From Calditerricola satsumensis (lineage in GTDB: Bacteria > Bacillota > Bacilli > Calditerricolales > Calditerricolaceae): a DNA stretch of 64,000 nucleotides. The notes beneath the pieces were generated by a model that saw nothing but the letters and a program-made list of their open reading frames with translations, was not told the origin of the DNA and ran no database searches. Location: positions 1 through 64,000 of the forward strand of contig NZ_BMOF01000003.1 of assembly GCF_014646935.1 (NCBI RefSeq), written 5' to 3'. Made by a program: the position numbers and the translations under genes. Each line of letters begins with the position of its first letter. Position 1 is the first letter of the stretch. Positions 51,587 to 64,000 of this stretch are shown in pieces.

Positions 51587-52840
51587 GTGGGGGATTTCAG
51601 CTTGCGCGAGGCGGCGCTGCGGCTTCATCGCGACCACCAGGGAAAACTGACGGTCCAGGGCAAGGTGGCGGTGCGCAACGCCCATGACCTGAGCTTGGTG
51701 TACACGCCGGGCGTGGCCGAACCGTGCAAGGAGATTCACGCCGATCCCGACCGCGTCTACGACTACACCGTCAAAGGCAACCTGGTAGCGGTGGTGACGA
51801 ACGGAACGGCGGTGCTGGGACTGGGCAACATCGGACCGGAGGCGGCCTTGCCGGTGATGGAGGGAAAGGCCCTCCTGTTCAAGCTGTTTGCCGACGTGGA
51901 CGCGGTCCCGATCTGTGTCCGGGAGGTGGAGGTCGAGGCGTTTGTCGAGGCGGTGAAGCGCCTCGAGCCCACCTTTGGGGGCTTCAACCTGGAGGACATC
52001 GCCGCGCCGGCATGCTTTGCCATCGAGGAGCGGCTCAAAACGGAGCTGCGCATCCCCGTCTTTCACGATGACCAGCACGGCACGGCCATCGTCACCGCCG
52101 CCGGGCTCCTCAACGCCCTGCGCGTGGTCGGCAAATCCCTTTCCACCGTACGGGTGGTGGTCAACGGCGCCGGTGCGGCGGGCATTGCCGTTGTGCGCCT
52201 TCTGCTCCAGCTGGGCGTGGGCGATGTCGTCTTGTGTGACCGGTACGGCGCGCTCTATCCCGGCCGCCCGGAGGGGATGAACGCGATAAAGGCCGAGATG
52301 GCGGCGGTGACCAACCGCGAGCGCGTGCGCGGCGCGCTGGCGGATTGTCTGCGCGGTGCGGACGTCTTCATCGGGGTCTCGACGGCCGGGGTGCTCACCT
52401 CCGACATGGTGCGCACGATGGCCCGGGACGCCATCGTTTTCGCCATGGCGAACCCCGTTCCCGAGATCCTGCCCGATGAGGCCAAGGCCGCCGGCGCGGC
52501 CGTTGTGGGAACGGGCCGTTCGGACTTCCCCAACCAGGTGAACAACGTCCTCGCCTTCCCCGGTGTGTTCCGCGGCGCGCTGGATGTGGCGGCGACGGAG
52601 ATCAACGACGCGATGAAATTGGCGGCGGTAAAAGCCATTGCCGGCCTTGTCGGGGAGGAACAGCTGTCGCCCGACTGCGTGATCCCCTCGCCCCTTGATC
52701 GGCGCGTGGCCCCGGCGGTGGCGGCGGCGGTGGCCGAGGCGGCGATGCGCACGGGCGTGGCCCGCAAAGCGGTCGACCCCGAGGTGATCCGCCGCCGGAC
52801 GACCGCCCGCATCGCGGCCCAATTGCCTACGGGCGCGTAG
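51587..52840 (+). CDS. NAD(P)-dependent malic enzyme
   Basis: A 417-residue malic enzyme that decarboxylates malate to pyruvate. [15 protein letters not shown] near residue 36 carries the substrate Tyr, [18 protein letters not shown] near 130 the metal site, [20 protein letters not shown] near 160 the signature, and [18 protein letters not shown] near 190 the NAD-binding Rossmann motif. It is the short, single-domain type, like YtsJ, which follows dnaE in B. subtilis too. GTG 51587 is preferred to GTG 51581, which lies only three bases after AAGGAGG. NAD or NADP preference cannot be decided. Confidence 0.94.
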   Translation: MGDFSLREAALRLHRDHQGKLTVQGKVAVRNAHDLSLVYTPGVAEPCKEIHADPDRVYDYTVKGNLVAVVTNGTAVLGLGNIGPEAALPVMEGKALLFKLFADVDAVPICVREVEVEAFVEAVKRLEPTFGGFNLEDIAAPACFAIEERLKTELRIPVFHDDQHGTAIVTAAGLLNALRVVGKSLSTVRVVVNGAGAAGIAVVRLLLQLGVGDVVLCDRYGALYPGRPEGMNAIKAEMAAVTNRERVRGALADCLRGADVFIGVSTAGVLTSDMVRTMARDAIVFAMANPVPEILPDEAKAAGAAVVGTGRSDFPNQVNNVLAFPGVFRGALDVAATEINDAMKLAAVKAIAGLVGEEQLSPDCVIPSPLDRRVAPAVAAAVAEAAMRTGVARKAVDPEVIRRRTTARIAAQLPTGA

Positions 52841-52958
52841 GCCCTTCGTCCGCTTTTCCTTGACGGATGGCGGCGCGGTCCAAATAATAGATATGATGTG
52901 ATCGCGCACAGCGCAACGAAGACGAAGCCGAGTTGCGGCAGGTGAAGGAGGAACCCCC

Positions 52959-53144
52959 ATGTGGACCGTGATCTATATTGCGCCCAGCGAAAAGGCGGCC
53001 GAGCGGATCAAACAGCGGCTTGAAGAAGAGGGGTTTCTGGTGAAGATTCGCCCCAGCGGGGTGTCGAAGCAATACGAAGTGCTCGTTCCCGGTTCCGAAG
53101 TGCGGGAAGTCCAAGAGGTGCTCAGCGCCATTCTTCATGAATGA
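52959..53144 (+). CDS. Small alpha/beta protein between malic enzyme and accD
   Basis: A 61-residue protein ([20 protein letters not shown], ending [12 protein letters not shown]) with a beta-alpha-beta-beta-alpha pattern, as in a small ferredoxin-like fold. Short proteins of this kind sit at this position in several Bacillaceae; some carry unreliable decarboxylase names. Function unknown. AAGGAGG precedes ATG 52959. Its stop lies 33 bases before the accD start, so it is probably co-transcribed with accDA. Confidence 0.75.
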   Translation: MWTVIYIAPSEKAAERIKQRLEEEGFLVKIRPSGVSKQYEVLVPGSEVREVQEVLSAILHE

Positions 53145-53176
53145 AGAGCGCCGAGTGTCGCAGGTGGGGTGTAAAC

Positions 53177-54075
53177 GTGTTCAAGGACTGGTTTGGGAAA
53201 CGGAAGCGGTACGCCACGCTGCCCGGCGTGCAGCCTGCGCGCCGGGAAGACGCGGCCGACGCGGCGGCGCGCGAGGAGCGGCGGGAGATTCCCGAGGGCT
53301 TGCTCATCAAGTGCGACCGCTGCGGCACGATCACGTACGTCAAGGAGCTGGACAAAAACCTGAAGGTCTGCCGGGGATGCGATTACCACTTTGCCCTGTC
53401 CGCGCCGGAGCGGATTCGCATCACGCTCGACGAGGGGTCGTTTGTCGAGTACGATGCCGACCTGGTATCGGAAGACCCCCTCGGCTTTCCCGGCTACCCC
53501 GACAAGCTGGCCAAGTCCCAAGCCCAGTCGGGCCTGCGCGAAGCGGTGGTGACCGGTGAAGGGACGATCGACGGCTTTGGCGTCGTCATCGGCGTGATGG
53601 ACAGCCGCTTCATCATGGGCAGCATGGGATCGGTCGTCGGGGAAAAGATCACCCGCGCCATCGAGCGGGCCACGGAAAAGCGCCTTCCGCTCCTCCTCTT
53701 TTCCGCCTCGGGCGGGGCGCGCATGCAGGAGGGCGTGCTCAGCCTGATGCAGATGGCCAAGACGTCGGCGGCCCTGGCCCGTTTTCACCGCGAGGGGCTG
53801 CTCTTTATCAGCGTCCTGACCAACCCGACGACCGGCGGGGTGTCGGCCAGCTTCGCCTCCCTCGGCGACATCAACATCGCCGAGCCCGGCGCGCTCATCG
53901 GCTTTGCGGGGCGGCGCATCATCGAGCAGACCATTCGGCAGAAGTTGCCCGACGACTTCCAGACTGCGGAGTTTCTGCTCAAGCACGGCCAGCTCGACCT
54001 CGTCGTGCACCGCAAGGAGATGCGCGCCACGCTGGCCAAGCTGCTCGATCTTCACCAGGTGAGGAGGGTCGGCTC

Positions 54076-54079
<4 letters not shown>
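53177..54079 (+). CDS. accD: Acetyl-CoA carboxyltransferase beta subunit AccD
   Basis: A 300-residue carboxyltransferase beta subunit, for malonyl-CoA formation in fatty-acid synthesis. The four-Cys zinc finger [20 protein letters not shown] plus RGC spans about residues 40-62. The crotonase-like CT domain follows, with [20 protein letters not shown] near 175 and [20 protein letters not shown] near 212. GTG 53177 follows AGGTGGGG. The stop overlaps the accA start (GTGA). AccB and AccC are not in this window. Confidence 0.96.
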
Positions 54080-56140
<2,061 letters not shown>

Positions 56141-56154
56141 GGGGGAGGAGCGCG

Positions 56155-57909
56155 GTGATTCGCAAAACGAAGATCGTCTGCACCATTGGCCCGGCCAGCG
56201 AGGACGTGGCCACGCTCAAGCGCCTCATCCAGGCGGGGATGAACGTGGCCCGGCTCAATTTCTCCCACGGCACCCACGAGGAGCACGCGCGTCGGATTGC
56301 GAACATCCGCCAGGCGGCGGCCGAGCTGGGCGCGACGGTGGCCATCCTCCTCGACACGAAGGGCCCGGAGATCCGCACCGGGGTGCTGAAGGACGAGCCG
56401 GTGACGCTGCGCGAGGGGGACCTCCTCACCCTGACCACCGAGAACATTCCCGGCGATGCCACGCGGGTGTCGATCACCTACGACGGGCTGCCCCGCGACG
56501 TGAAACCGGGCGACACCATCCTTATCGACGACGGCCTGATTGCCCTTACCGTGCTGGAGACCACGGAGACGGAGATCCGCTGCCGGGTGGAAAACGGCGG
56601 GGAGCTGAGGTCGCGCAAGGGTGTCAATGTGCCCGGCGTGCGGGTGAACCTGCCGGGCATCACCGAGAAGGACGCCGAGGACATCCGCTTCGGCATCGCT
56701 CAGGGCGTCGATTTCATCGCCGCCTCCTTCGTGCGCAAGGCGGCCGACGTGCTGGAGATTCGCGAGATTCTGGAAGCGCACGGTGCCGACATCAAGATCA
56801 TCGCCAAGATCGAAAACCGCGAGGGCGTGGCCAACGTCGACGAGATCCTCGAGGTGGCCGACGGCCTGATGGTGGCCCGCGGCGACCTGGGCGTGGAGAT
56901 TCCGGCCGAGGAAGTGCCGCTCGTGCAGAAGGAGCTGATCGCCAAGTGCAACCGCGCCGGAAAGGTGGTCATCACGGCGACGCAGATGCTCGAATCCATG
57001 CAGCGCAATCCGCGGCCGACGCGGGCCGAGGCCAGCGACGTGGCCAACGCCATCTTTGACGGCACCGACGCGGTGATGCTCTCCGGCGAGACGGCGGCCG
57101 GCAAGTACCCCGTCGAGGCCGTGGAAACGATGGCCCGCATCGCCTTGCGCACCGAGCAGGCCCTGCCCTATGCCGAGTGGGTGGCCAAGCAGAAGGCGGC
57201 CCAGGGCCAGACGATCACCGAGACGATCGGCCAGGCGGTGGCGGGTGCCTCGGTGGCCCTCAACGCGGCGGCGATCATCGCCCCGACGGAGAGCGGGTAT
57301 ACGGCACGGGTGATCGCCAAGTACCGCCCCAAAGCGCCCATTGTCGCCGTCACGCCGCACGAGCGGGTGCAGCGACAGCTCACCCTGGTGTGGGGCGTCA
57401 TCCCCCTCATCGGCCAGACGGCAACCACCACCGACGAGATGCTGGAGGAGTCGGTGGCGTGCGCCGTGGCCTCCGGCGTGGTGCGCCACGGCGACCTCGT
57501 CATCATTACCGGCGGCGTGCCGGTGCGCGAGGCGGGGACGACCAACCTGATGAAGATCCACGTCGTCGGCGACATTGTGGCCAAGGGCCAGGGCGTCGGC
57601 CGCAAAGCGGTGACGGGCAAGGTGGTGGTCGCGCGGACGGCCGAGGAGGCGCTGGCCAAGATGGTCGACGGGGCCATCCTCGTCACGGTGGCCACCGATC
57701 GGGACATCATGCCGGCCGTGGAGCGGGCGGCGGCCCTCATCACCGAGGAAGGGGGCCTCACCTCCCACGCCGCGGTGGTGGGCCTGTCCCTCGGCATTCC
57801 CGTCGTTGTCGGCGTGAAGGGGGCGACGGAGCGGCTGAAGGACGGCATGGTCGTGACGGTCGATCCCGAGCGCGGGCACATCTATTCCGGATACGCCAAG
57901 GTGCTGTGA
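56155..57909 (+). CDS. pyk: Pyruvate kinase with C-terminal PEP-utiliser-type domain
   Basis: A 584-residue pyruvate kinase of the Bacillus type. [13 protein letters not shown] near residue 5, [10 protein letters not shown] near 65 and the signature [20 protein letters not shown] near 217 are present. Beyond about residue 475 lies the extra domain with [20 protein letters not shown] (TSHA motif, near 527), a PEP-utilising mobile-domain-like segment found in Bacillus and Geobacillus pyruvate kinases. GTG 56155 follows GGGGGAGGAGC. Coupled closely with pfkA. Confidence 0.97.
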   Translation: MIRKTKIVCTIGPASEDVATLKRLIQAGMNVARLNFSHGTHEEHARRIANIRQAAAELGATVAILLDTKGPEIRTGVLKDEPVTLREGDLLTLTTENIPGDATRVSITYDGLPRDVKPGDTILIDDGLIALTVLETTETEIRCRVENGGELRSRKGVNVPGVRVNLPGITEKDAEDIRFGIAQGVDFIAASFVRKAADVLEIREILEAHGADIKIIAKIENREGVANVDEILEVADGLMVARGDLGVEIPAEEVPLVQKELIAKCNRAGKVVITATQMLESMQRNPRPTRAEASDVANAIFDGTDAVMLSGETAAGKYPVEAVETMARIALRTEQALPYAEWVAKQKAAQGQTITETIGQAVAGASVALNAAAIIAPTESGYTARVIAKYRPKAPIVAVTPHERVQRQLTLVWGVIPLIGQTATTTDEMLEESVACAVASGVVRHGDLVIITGGVPVREAGTTNLMKIHVVGDIVAKGQGVGRKAVTGKVVVARTAEEALAKMVDGAILVTVATDRDIMPAVERAAALITEEGGLTSHAAVVGLSLGIPVVVGVKGATERLKDGMVVTVDPERGHIYSGYAKVL

Positions 57910-57957
57910 CGGGTGGGCGCGGCGCAAGCCCAACTGCGGGTTTCGGGAGGTGGAACG

Positions 57958-58413
57958 GTGCGAAAGCCGGGGGAGCGTCGCGTGCGGTGGACGGAAACGC
58001 CGCTGCGCGTCCGCTATGCCGAAACCGATCAGATGGGCGTGGCCTATTACGCCAACTACCTGACGTGGTTTGAGGTTGGGCGCACGGAATGGATCCGCGC
58101 GGTGGTGCCGTACCGCGAAATCGAAGCGCGGGGCCTCCTGCTGCCCGTGCTCGAGGCGCGGTGCCGGTACCTGGCCCCGGCGCGCTACGACGACGCGCTC
58201 GTCGTGCGCACGGCCCTGACCCGGTGGGGGCCGGTGCGCCTGGCTTTTGCCTACGAAATTCGGCGCGCGGACAACGCGCAGGCGATTGCCGAAGGGGAGA
58301 CGGAGCACGCGTGGGTCGATCGAACGTTTCACCCCATCAACCTGAAGAAACACAGCCCCGACCTCTACCGGCTGCTTTTGGCGGCGGTTTCGGACGAAGC
58401 AGATCCGGAATGA
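57958..58413 (+). CDS. Acyl-CoA thioesterase, 4HBT/YbgC type
   Basis: A 151-residue hotdog-fold thioesterase. RVRYAETDQMGVAYYANYLT near residue 16 contains the catalytic Asp of the 4-hydroxybenzoyl-CoA thioesterase signature, and YLTWFEVGRTEWIR follows. The substrate is an acyl-CoA of unknown chain. GTG 57958 follows GGGAGGTGG. The gene is 48 bases after pyk and 55 before fxsA, and is likely part of the same transcript. Confidence 0.9.
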   Translation: MRKPGERRVRWTETPLRVRYAETDQMGVAYYANYLTWFEVGRTEWIRAVVPYREIEARGLLLPVLEARCRYLAPARYDDALVVRTALTRWGPVRLAFAYEIRRADNAQAIAEGETEHAWVDRTFHPINLKKHSPDLYRLLLAAVSDEADPE

Positions 58414-58468
58414 CGGAGACGGGGTGGCCGCTTTCGAGGGGCCGCAGGCGTTCCGCGAAAGGGAGGCG

Positions 58469-58879
58469 ATGGCGCTGGTTCGGCTGCTGGTTCTTCTGTT
58501 TGTCCTCGTGCCGGTGATCGAGCTGTGGGGCCTCATCCAGGTCGGCCGGTGGATCGGCGCGTGGCCGACGGTGCTCCTCGTTTTGGCCACCGGCCTGATC
58601 GGCGCCTACCTGGCGCGCGCGCAGGGGTGGCGCATCTGGCGGCGGGCGCAGGCGAAGCTCGCGCACGGCGAGCTTCCCGGTGAGGAGATTTTGGACGGCC
58701 TGGCCGTGTTTGTTGGCGGCGTGTTGCTCATGACGCCGGGATTTTTCACCGATGTGCTCGGGCTCGTCTTCCTGCTGCCTCCGAGCCGGGCGCTCCTCAA
58801 GCGACGGGTCAAGCGCTGGCTGTGGCGGCAGCTGGCGCGCGGAACGCAGGCGGTGTGGTGGACGCGCTGGCGGTGGTAG
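58469..58879 (+). CDS. fxsA: FxsA-like membrane protein
   Basis: A 136-residue FxsA protein. Three or four helices: LLVLLFVLVPVIELWGLIQV (first), TVLLVLATGLIGAYLARAQG (second) and FVGGVLLMTPGFFTDVLGLV (third), followed by a basic tail. FxsA in E. coli relieves exclusion of phage T7 by the F plasmid; its normal role is unclear. ATG 58469 follows AAAGGGAGG; an in-frame ATG-type start 15 codons upstream lacks one. Its place before ytvI-citZ matches Bacillus. Confidence 0.93.
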   Translation: MALVRLLVLLFVLVPVIELWGLIQVGRWIGAWPTVLLVLATGLIGAYLARAQGWRIWRRAQAKLAHGELPGEEILDGLAVFVGGVLLMTPGFFTDVLGLVFLLPPSRALLKRRVKRWLWRQLARGTQAVWWTRWRW

Positions 58880-58914
58880 GCGTGCGTGGGAGGCGTCGAA
58901 AGGGGGGGTTTCGC

Positions 58915-59574
58915 ATGCGCCGGTGGGATCCTTCTCTCCTCTTGAGCGTCGGGTTGGCGGCGGGCTTTCTGCTGCTTTCGGCGTGGGTGGTCTCCGGTCG
59001 CACGGCGGCGTTCGATGCCCATGCGGTGGCCTTTGTGCGGGAGGCGGCGTCGCCGGTGCTCACCGCCGCGGCGAAAGGCCTGCACGCCATCGGTGACGTT
59101 GGCGGGATGATCCTCCTTGTGGTCTTGACCTTGGGTATCCTCTATGCCGGGTTGCGGTTGCGCCGGGAACTGGTGTGGTTTGTCGGGGTGCAGATCGGAT
59201 CCTTTGTCACGAACGAGCTGCTCAAGCGCACGATCGCGCGTTCGCGCCCGATCGAGATGCCCGTGGTCGACGTAAGCGGATACAGCTATCCAAGTGGACA
59301 CGCCATGGCGGCCGTCGCGTTTTGCGGCGCGCTGGCCATGCTTCTCTGGCCGCGGCTGTCTACGCGGGGACGGGGCCTTTTGCTGGCCGGTTGCGTGCTC
59401 TGGCCTTTCGCCATGGGGGTGAGCCGGGTCTACCTGGGCGTCCACTATCCCACCGACGTGGTGGGCGCCTATCTGGCGGGTGGCTCGTGGCTGTGTTTTG
59501 CCGTCTGGTTGAAGCGGCGGGCGGTCAAACGCGCGCCGACCGTTTCAGGCAGGCGGTTCTCCGTTCCCCGGTGA
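58915..59574 (+). CDS. PAP2-family membrane phosphatase
   Basis: A 219-residue membrane phosphatase with about six helices. The three PAP2 motifs are intact: LLKRTIARSRP near residue 103, GYSYPSGHAMAAVAFCGALA near 120 (with PSGH), and SRVYLGVHYPTDVVGAYLAG near 170. Such enzymes dephosphorylate undecaprenyl diphosphate or phosphatidylglycerol phosphate; the substrate is not decidable. AAAGGGGGGG precedes ATG 58915. It could back up UppP. Confidence 0.92.
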   Translation: MRRWDPSLLLSVGLAAGFLLLSAWVVSGRTAAFDAHAVAFVREAASPVLTAAAKGLHAIGDVGGMILLVVLTLGILYAGLRLRRELVWFVGVQIGSFVTNELLKRTIARSRPIEMPVVDVSGYSYPSGHAMAAVAFCGALAMLLWPRLSTRGRGLLLAGCVLWPFAMGVSRVYLGVHYPTDVVGAYLAGGSWLCFAVWLKRRAVKRAPTVSGRRFSVPR

Positions 59575-59586
59575 CGCGCGTTCCCT

Positions 59587-60708
59587 TCACACCCGCGTGA
59601 TGTAGGCCCACAGGTCGCGGAACACGCCGGCGCGTTTGAGGGCCTGAAGAACGACGACGGCGGCGGGCCCCGCAATGAGGCCGACAAACCCCCACAGCTT
59701 GAGCCCGACGAACAGGGCGATGAGCGTCACCAAGGGATCCAGCCCGACGTTGGTGGCCAGCACCTTGGGCTCGAGAATCTGGCGGACGATGAGGATGATC
59801 ACGTACAGCGCGGACAAGCCCAGGGCCAGGGGCATCTGCGACGTGACGAGGAGGTAGGCGATCCACGGCAGGAAGACCGCGCCGGTGCCGAGATAGGGCA
59901 AGAGGTCCACCAGGCCGGTGAGCAGGGCGAGCGTGACCGCGTAGGGCACGCGGAGCAGAAGCAGCCCGATCAGGACAAGCAGGGCGGTCACCGAGGTCGG
60001 CGTCAGCTGGGCTTTCACGAAGCCGACAAGCGCCCGGCGCAGGTCGGCCACCACCGCCCGCGTGCTGTCGTGCAAGGGGACGGGGATCCACTCCACGAGG
60101 GTGCGCCGGATGCGCCGGAAGTCTTTGCTGATGAAAAAGGTGGCCAAGAGCACGATGACCATGACCGTCGCCGTGTTGGGGAGCGACAGCAGCAGGTTTT
60201 GCAGGGTTTGCAGGAAGCCAACGGCCAGTTTCCCCCCGCTGTCGGCCAGGCGTTCCACAACGTCCTGCACATGCTGCTGGATGCGCGCCTGGCTCCCCGG
60301 ATCGAGGGCCTCGTAGAAGCGGCTGAACCGCTCGTACAGCGTCTGGGTCAGATCGACCGTCAGCAGCTGGGTAAGCCGGTGGCGAAATACGGCGATGTAC
60401 CGGGGGATTTGGTTGGCCAGCGTGCCGATTTCGCCGATGATCTCCGACACCACGATGCCGAGAACGGAAAGGATCACGGTGAGGAGCAGCGTCATGGCCA
60501 GGATGACGGCCAGCCAGCGCGGCAATTTGGCCTGTTTTTCCAGTCGGGTGACGAGGGGATTGAGCGCGTAGGCCAGCAAGAACGCGATGAGAAACGGGTA
60601 TACCAAAGGCAGAACGGTGTAGGCGCCCCACGCGAGGAGGCCGACGATCACCGTCACCTTCAGCAGCCGATAAAGGCGAGCCGCATCGCGGATCCATTCG
60701 GGAGGCAC
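59587..60708 (-). CDS. ytvI: AI-2E family transporter-like membrane protein, YtvI type
   Basis: A 373-residue membrane protein of the AI-2E/UPF0118 family with about eight helices. The C-terminal half has the signature VTLALLTGLVDLLPYLGTGA near 265, PWIAYLL, and ILEPKVLATNVGLDPLVTLI near 320. YtvI lies beside citZ in B. subtilis as well. Substrate unknown; some relatives are Na+/H+ antiporters. GTG 60708 follows AAAGGAG by eight bases. Convergent with the PAP2 gene and divergent from citZ. Confidence 0.9.
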   Translation of the reverse strand: MPPEWIRDAARLYRLLKVTVIVGLLAWGAYTVLPLVYPFLIAFLLAYALNPLVTRLEKQAKLPRWLAVILAMTLLLTVILSVLGIVVSEIIGEIGTLANQIPRYIAVFRHRLTQLLTVDLTQTLYERFSRFYEALDPGSQARIQQHVQDVVERLADSGGKLAVGFLQTLQNLLLSLPNTATVMVIVLLATFFISKDFRRIRRTLVEWIPVPLHDSTRAVVADLRRALVGFVKAQLTPTSVTALLVLIGLLLLRVPYAVTLALLTGLVDLLPYLGTGAVFLPWIAYLLVTSQMPLALGLSALYVIILIVRQILEPKVLATNVGLDPLVTLIALFVGLKLWGFVGLIAGPAAVVVLQALKRAGVFRDLWAYITRV

Positions 60709-60828
60709 GACGTTCGCTCCTTTCCCTCGCGCTGGACCGATTCTCTTACGGCCATTGTACGGGTTTTGCGGGCTTGTCCGTAATGCGCCGGGCTTAAGGA
60801 TTGTGGAATGGAATCTGGTTTCACCTTG

Positions 60829-60837
60829 TGCTACAAT
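60829..60837 (+). promoter_or_regulatory. Extended -10 promoter for citZ
   Basis: TGCTACAAT (60829-60837) is an extended -10 about 125 bases before the citZ start. No strong -35 at 17 bases. The long leader contains no clear hairpin that I could assign. Confidence 0.5.
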
Positions 60838-60961
60838 GGAAAACGTGGTGAAACGCGGCGGCTTGCGCGGATAGAGCGGCAGCGCGTCGCCTCTTGCGGC
60901 TTGGGTTTTTCGTGTCAGGAGACGCAGTTTTTCGAAAATATGCGCGGAAGGAGAGATCTTC

Positions 60962-62077
60962 ATGACGGCGAACACGGGGCTTGAAGGCGTGGTCGCCTGC
61001 TCTTCGGCGATCAGCTCCATCATCGACGGGGTGCTGACGTACCGCGGCATCAACATCGATGAGCTGGCGGAGCGGGCCACCTTTGAAGAAGTGGTCTTCC
61101 TGCTGTGGAACGGCCGGCTCCCGAAGCGGGACGAGCTGGAGACGCTCAAGCGGGAGCTTGTGGAAAACGGTTCCATTCCGGACGAAATCGTGACGCTGTT
61201 GAAAAGGCTTCCGCTTCGCACGACCCATCCGATGGCCACGCTGCGCACGGCGGTGTCGGCGCTGGCGGCCTTTGATCCGGAAGCCGAGGACAACAGCGAG
61301 GAAGCCAACCGCCGCAAAGCGCTGCGCCTCGTAGCCAAGGTGGGCACGCTGGTGGCGGCCATCTCGCGCCTGCGGGAGGGCAAGGAGCCCCTCATGCCGC
61401 AGCCGGGCCTGTCGTACGCCGAGAACTTCCTCTACATGCTGAAAGGCGAGAAGCCGGAACCCGTGGCGGCCGAAGCCTTTGACAAGGCGCTCATTCTCCA
61501 CGCCGACCACGAGCTGAACGCCTCCACCTTCGCCGCGCGGGTGACCGTGGCCACCCTGGCCGACATGTACGCGGGGGTGACGGCGGCCATCGCCACGCTG
61601 AAGGGGCCGCTGCACGGCGGGGCCAACGAGCGCGTCATGGCCATGCTGGAGGAGATCGGCGACCTGGACCGCGTGGAGGCCTATTTGGACGAGAAGCTGG
61701 CCAAGAAGGAAAAGATCATGGGCTTTGGCCACCGCGTGTACAAAAACGGCGACCCGCGGGCCAAGCACCTGCAGAAGATGGCCGAGAAGCTGTCCGCCCT
61801 CACCGGCAACGAGCGCTACTACCAGATGTCGGTGAAACTGGAGCGCTTGATGCTCGCGAAAAAGGGCCTGAAACCCAACGTGGACTTCTACTCCGCCACC
61901 GTGTACCACAGCCTGGGCATTCCGCGTGACCTCTTTACGCCCATTTTCGCCGTCAGCCGCATGTCGGGATGGACGGCGCACATCCTCGAGCAATACGCCA
62001 ACAACCGCCTGATCCGTCCGCGGGCGGAGTACGTCGGGCCGCAAAACGTCCGCTACGTGCCCATCGACCAGCGGTGA
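60962..62077 (+). CDS. citZ: Citrate synthase
   Basis: A 371-residue citrate synthase of the short Gram-positive (type I) form, condensing oxaloacetate and acetyl-CoA. LHADHELNASTFAARVTVA near residue 180 carries the first catalytic His, GPLHGGANERVMAML near 217 the second, GFGHRVYKNGDPRAKHL near 257 the third, and VDFYSATVYHSLGIP near 305 the Asp. GGAAGGAGAG precedes ATG 60962. It heads the citZ-icd-mdh operon of the TCA cycle, which in Bacillus is repressed by CcpC and CcpA. Confidence 0.97.
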   Translation: MTANTGLEGVVACSSAISSIIDGVLTYRGINIDELAERATFEEVVFLLWNGRLPKRDELETLKRELVENGSIPDEIVTLLKRLPLRTTHPMATLRTAVSALAAFDPEAEDNSEEANRRKALRLVAKVGTLVAAISRLREGKEPLMPQPGLSYAENFLYMLKGEKPEPVAAEAFDKALILHADHELNASTFAARVTVATLADMYAGVTAAIATLKGPLHGGANERVMAMLEEIGDLDRVEAYLDEKLAKKEKIMGFGHRVYKNGDPRAKHLQKMAEKLSALTGNERYYQMSVKLERLMLAKKGLKPNVDFYSATVYHSLGIPRDLFTPIFAVSRMSGWTAHILEQYANNRLIRPRAEYVGPQNVRYVPIDQR

Positions 62078-62129
62078 GAGGTGGCCGCCTCTCCCGCCGG
62101 GTTAGGCTATAAACCTGGGAGGGATTGCC

Positions 62130-63428
62130 TTGGCCTTGTTCCAGTTGTACGAGGAGCCGAAAACCGGGGAGAAGATCACCATCGAAGGCGGGAAGCTCCG
62201 CGTTCCGGACCACCCCATCATCCCGTTCATCGAGGGGGACGGCACCGGTCCGGACATCTGGGCGGCGGCTAAGCGCGTCCTCGACGCGGCCGTGGAGAAG
62301 GCCTACGGCGGCAAACGCAAAATCGCGTGGTTTGAGGTGTACGCCGGCGAGAAGGCGTACAAGACCTTTGGCACGTGGCTCCCCGAGGACACGCTGACGG
62401 CGATCCGCGAATACCTGGTCGCGATCAAGGGGCCCCTCACCACGCCGGTCGGCGGGGGGATTCGCTCCCTCAACGTCGCCCTGCGCCAGGAGCTCGACCT
62501 GTACGCCTGCGTGCGCCCGGTGCGGTGGTTCCCCGGCGTCCCGTCTCCGGTGAAGCATCCCGAACTGGTCGACATGGTCATCTTCCGTGAGAATTCCGAG
62601 GACATCTATGCCGGGATCGAATGGCCCGCGGGGAGCGAAGAGGTGCGGAAAGTCATCGCCTTCCTGCAGAACGAGATGGGCGTCAAGAAGATCCGCTTCC
62701 CCGAGACGTCGGGCATCGGCATCAAACCGGTGTCGAAGGAGGGCACCCAGCGCCTGGTGCGCGCGGCCATCGAGTACGCCCTGAAGCACGGCCGCAAGAG
62801 CGTTACCCTCGTCCACAAGGGCAACATCATGAAGTTCACCGAGGGGGCCTTCAAGAACTGGGGCTACGAGGTGGCCGAGCAGGAGTTCGGCGACAAGGTG
62901 TTCACCTGGGCCCAGTACGACCGCATCAAGGCCGAGCAGGGCGTCGAGGCGGCCGACAAGGCGCAGAAGGAGGCCGAGGCGGCCGGGAAGCTCATCGTCA
63001 AGGACGTCATCGCCGACGCCTTCCTGCAGCAGATCCTGCTGCGCCCGGCGGAATACGACGTGATCGCCACGCTCAACCTGAACGGCGACTACATCTCCGA
63101 CGCGCTGGCGGCCCAGGTGGGCGGCATCGGCATCGCGCCGGGGGCGAACATCAACTACGTCACCGGCCACGCCGTGTTCGAGGCCACCCACGGCACGGCG
63201 CCGAAGTACGCCGGATTGGACAAGGTCAACCCGTCGTCGGTCATCCTTTCCGGGGAAATGATGCTCCGCTACCTTGGCTGGACCGAGGCGGCGGATCTCA
63301 TTATCAAGGCGATGGAGCGGACCATCGCGAACAAGACGGTCACCTACGACTTTGCCCGCCTGATGGACGGGGCCAAAGAAGTGAAGTGCTCCGAGTTTGG
63401 CACGCTGCTCATTGAAAACATGGGCTGA
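62130..63428 (+). CDS. icd: NADP-dependent isocitrate dehydrogenase
   Basis: A 432-residue isocitrate dehydrogenase of the homodimeric bacterial type. [13 protein letters not shown] begins near residue 32; [19 protein letters not shown] near 101 contains the substrate-binding Ser; [16 protein letters not shown] near 150, and the metal site [19 protein letters not shown] near 310 are intact. [20 protein letters not shown] near 355 is the NADP-side signature. TTG 62130 follows GGGAGGG. It lies 52 bases after citZ and 12 before mdh. Confidence 0.97.
   Translation: MALFQLYEEPKTGEKITIEGGKLRVPDHPIIPFIEGDGTGPDIWAAAKRVLDAAVEKAYGGKRKIAWFEVYAGEKAYKTFGTWLPEDTLTAIREYLVAIKGPLTTPVGGGIRSLNVALRQELDLYACVRPVRWFPGVPSPVKHPELVDMVIFRENSEDIYAGIEWPAGSEEVRKVIAFLQNEMGVKKIRFPETSGIGIKPVSKEGTQRLVRAAIEYALKHGRKSVTLVHKGNIMKFTEGAFKNWGYEVAEQEFGDKVFTWAQYDRIKAEQGVEAADKAQKEAEAAGKLIVKDVIADAFLQQILLRPAEYDVIATLNLNGDYISDALAAQVGGIGIAPGANINYVTGHAVFEATHGTAPKYAGLDKVNPSSVILSGEMMLRYLGWTEAADLIIKAMERTIANKTVTYDFARLMDGAKEVKCSEFGTLLIENMG

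Positions 63429-64000
<572 letters not shown>

Overview
The window looks like a chromosomal segment of an endospore-forming, GC-rich member of the Bacillales. The right half follows the Bacillus subtilis order ytoI, ytrI, ytrH, dnaE, malic enzyme, accD, accA, pfkA, pyk, fxsA, ytvI, citZ, icd, mdh. Sporulation genes (ytrH/ytrI, prkA-yhbH-spoVR, four yheC/yheD-type genes, a yaaH-type cortex hydrolase) show a spore former. High GC, many GTG/TTG starts and strong GGAGG-type ribosome sites fit a thermophilic Bacillaceae such as Calditerricola or a relative; the genus is a guess.

Layout. 1-2.5 kb: an AT-richer island of small, overlapping minus-strand genes of unknown function, containing a stray 177-base copy of part of selB. 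2.6-9.1 kb: selenocysteine machinery (selB, tRNA-Sec, selA) interleaved with an MFS exporter and a LysM/GH18 spore hydrolase. 9.2-11.2 kb: a Gln-rich coiled-coil protein, then queF, yqgQ and a molybdopterin oxidoreductase. 11.2-12.5 kb: debris (a broken reading frame and an SMR-transporter tail) around a small beta-rich protein with its own terminator. 12.5-24.8 kb: an envelope polysaccharide region (PMT-type glycosyltransferase, nucleotide-sugar dehydrogenase, three GT4 transferases, epimerase, MurJ, two DUF4330 proteins, an O-antigen-ligase-type protein); the part from about 17.2 to 24.8 kb is visibly lower in GC. 24.9-28.6 kb: uppP, ktrB and a chemoreceptor-like protein.

28.8-33.4 kb holds the prkA-yhbH-spoVR stress/sporulation operon. 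33.4-34.8 kb has a 63-residue unknown and a secreted NlpC/P60 hydrolase. 34.8-40.5 kb is a tightly overlapping minus-strand operon of four divergent YheC/YheD ATP-grasp paralogs plus a GNAT acetyltransferase, diverging from yheB. 40.6-45.2 kb carries a UPF0173 hydrolase, an O-methyltransferase, azlCD and a divergent XRE-cupin regulator with palindromic operator candidates. 45.2-64 kb is conserved core metabolism: ytoI, ytrH/ytrI, DNA polymerase III alpha, malic enzyme, acetyl-CoA carboxyltransferase, phosphofructokinase, pyruvate kinase, citrate synthase, isocitrate dehydrogenase and a cut-off malate dehydrogenase.

The selenocysteine genes can charge and deliver Sec, but no selenoprotein or selD is visible here, so their client lies elsewhere. 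The polysaccharide genes would together make nucleotide sugars, assemble lipid-linked oligosaccharides, flip or polymerise them and recycle the undecaprenyl carrier (uppP). The candidates I consider least explained are the 1-2.5 kb island, the four-paralog yheC/D operon and the paired DUF4330 genes next to the polymerase-like gene. No CRISPR array, rRNA or complete insertion sequence was seen.
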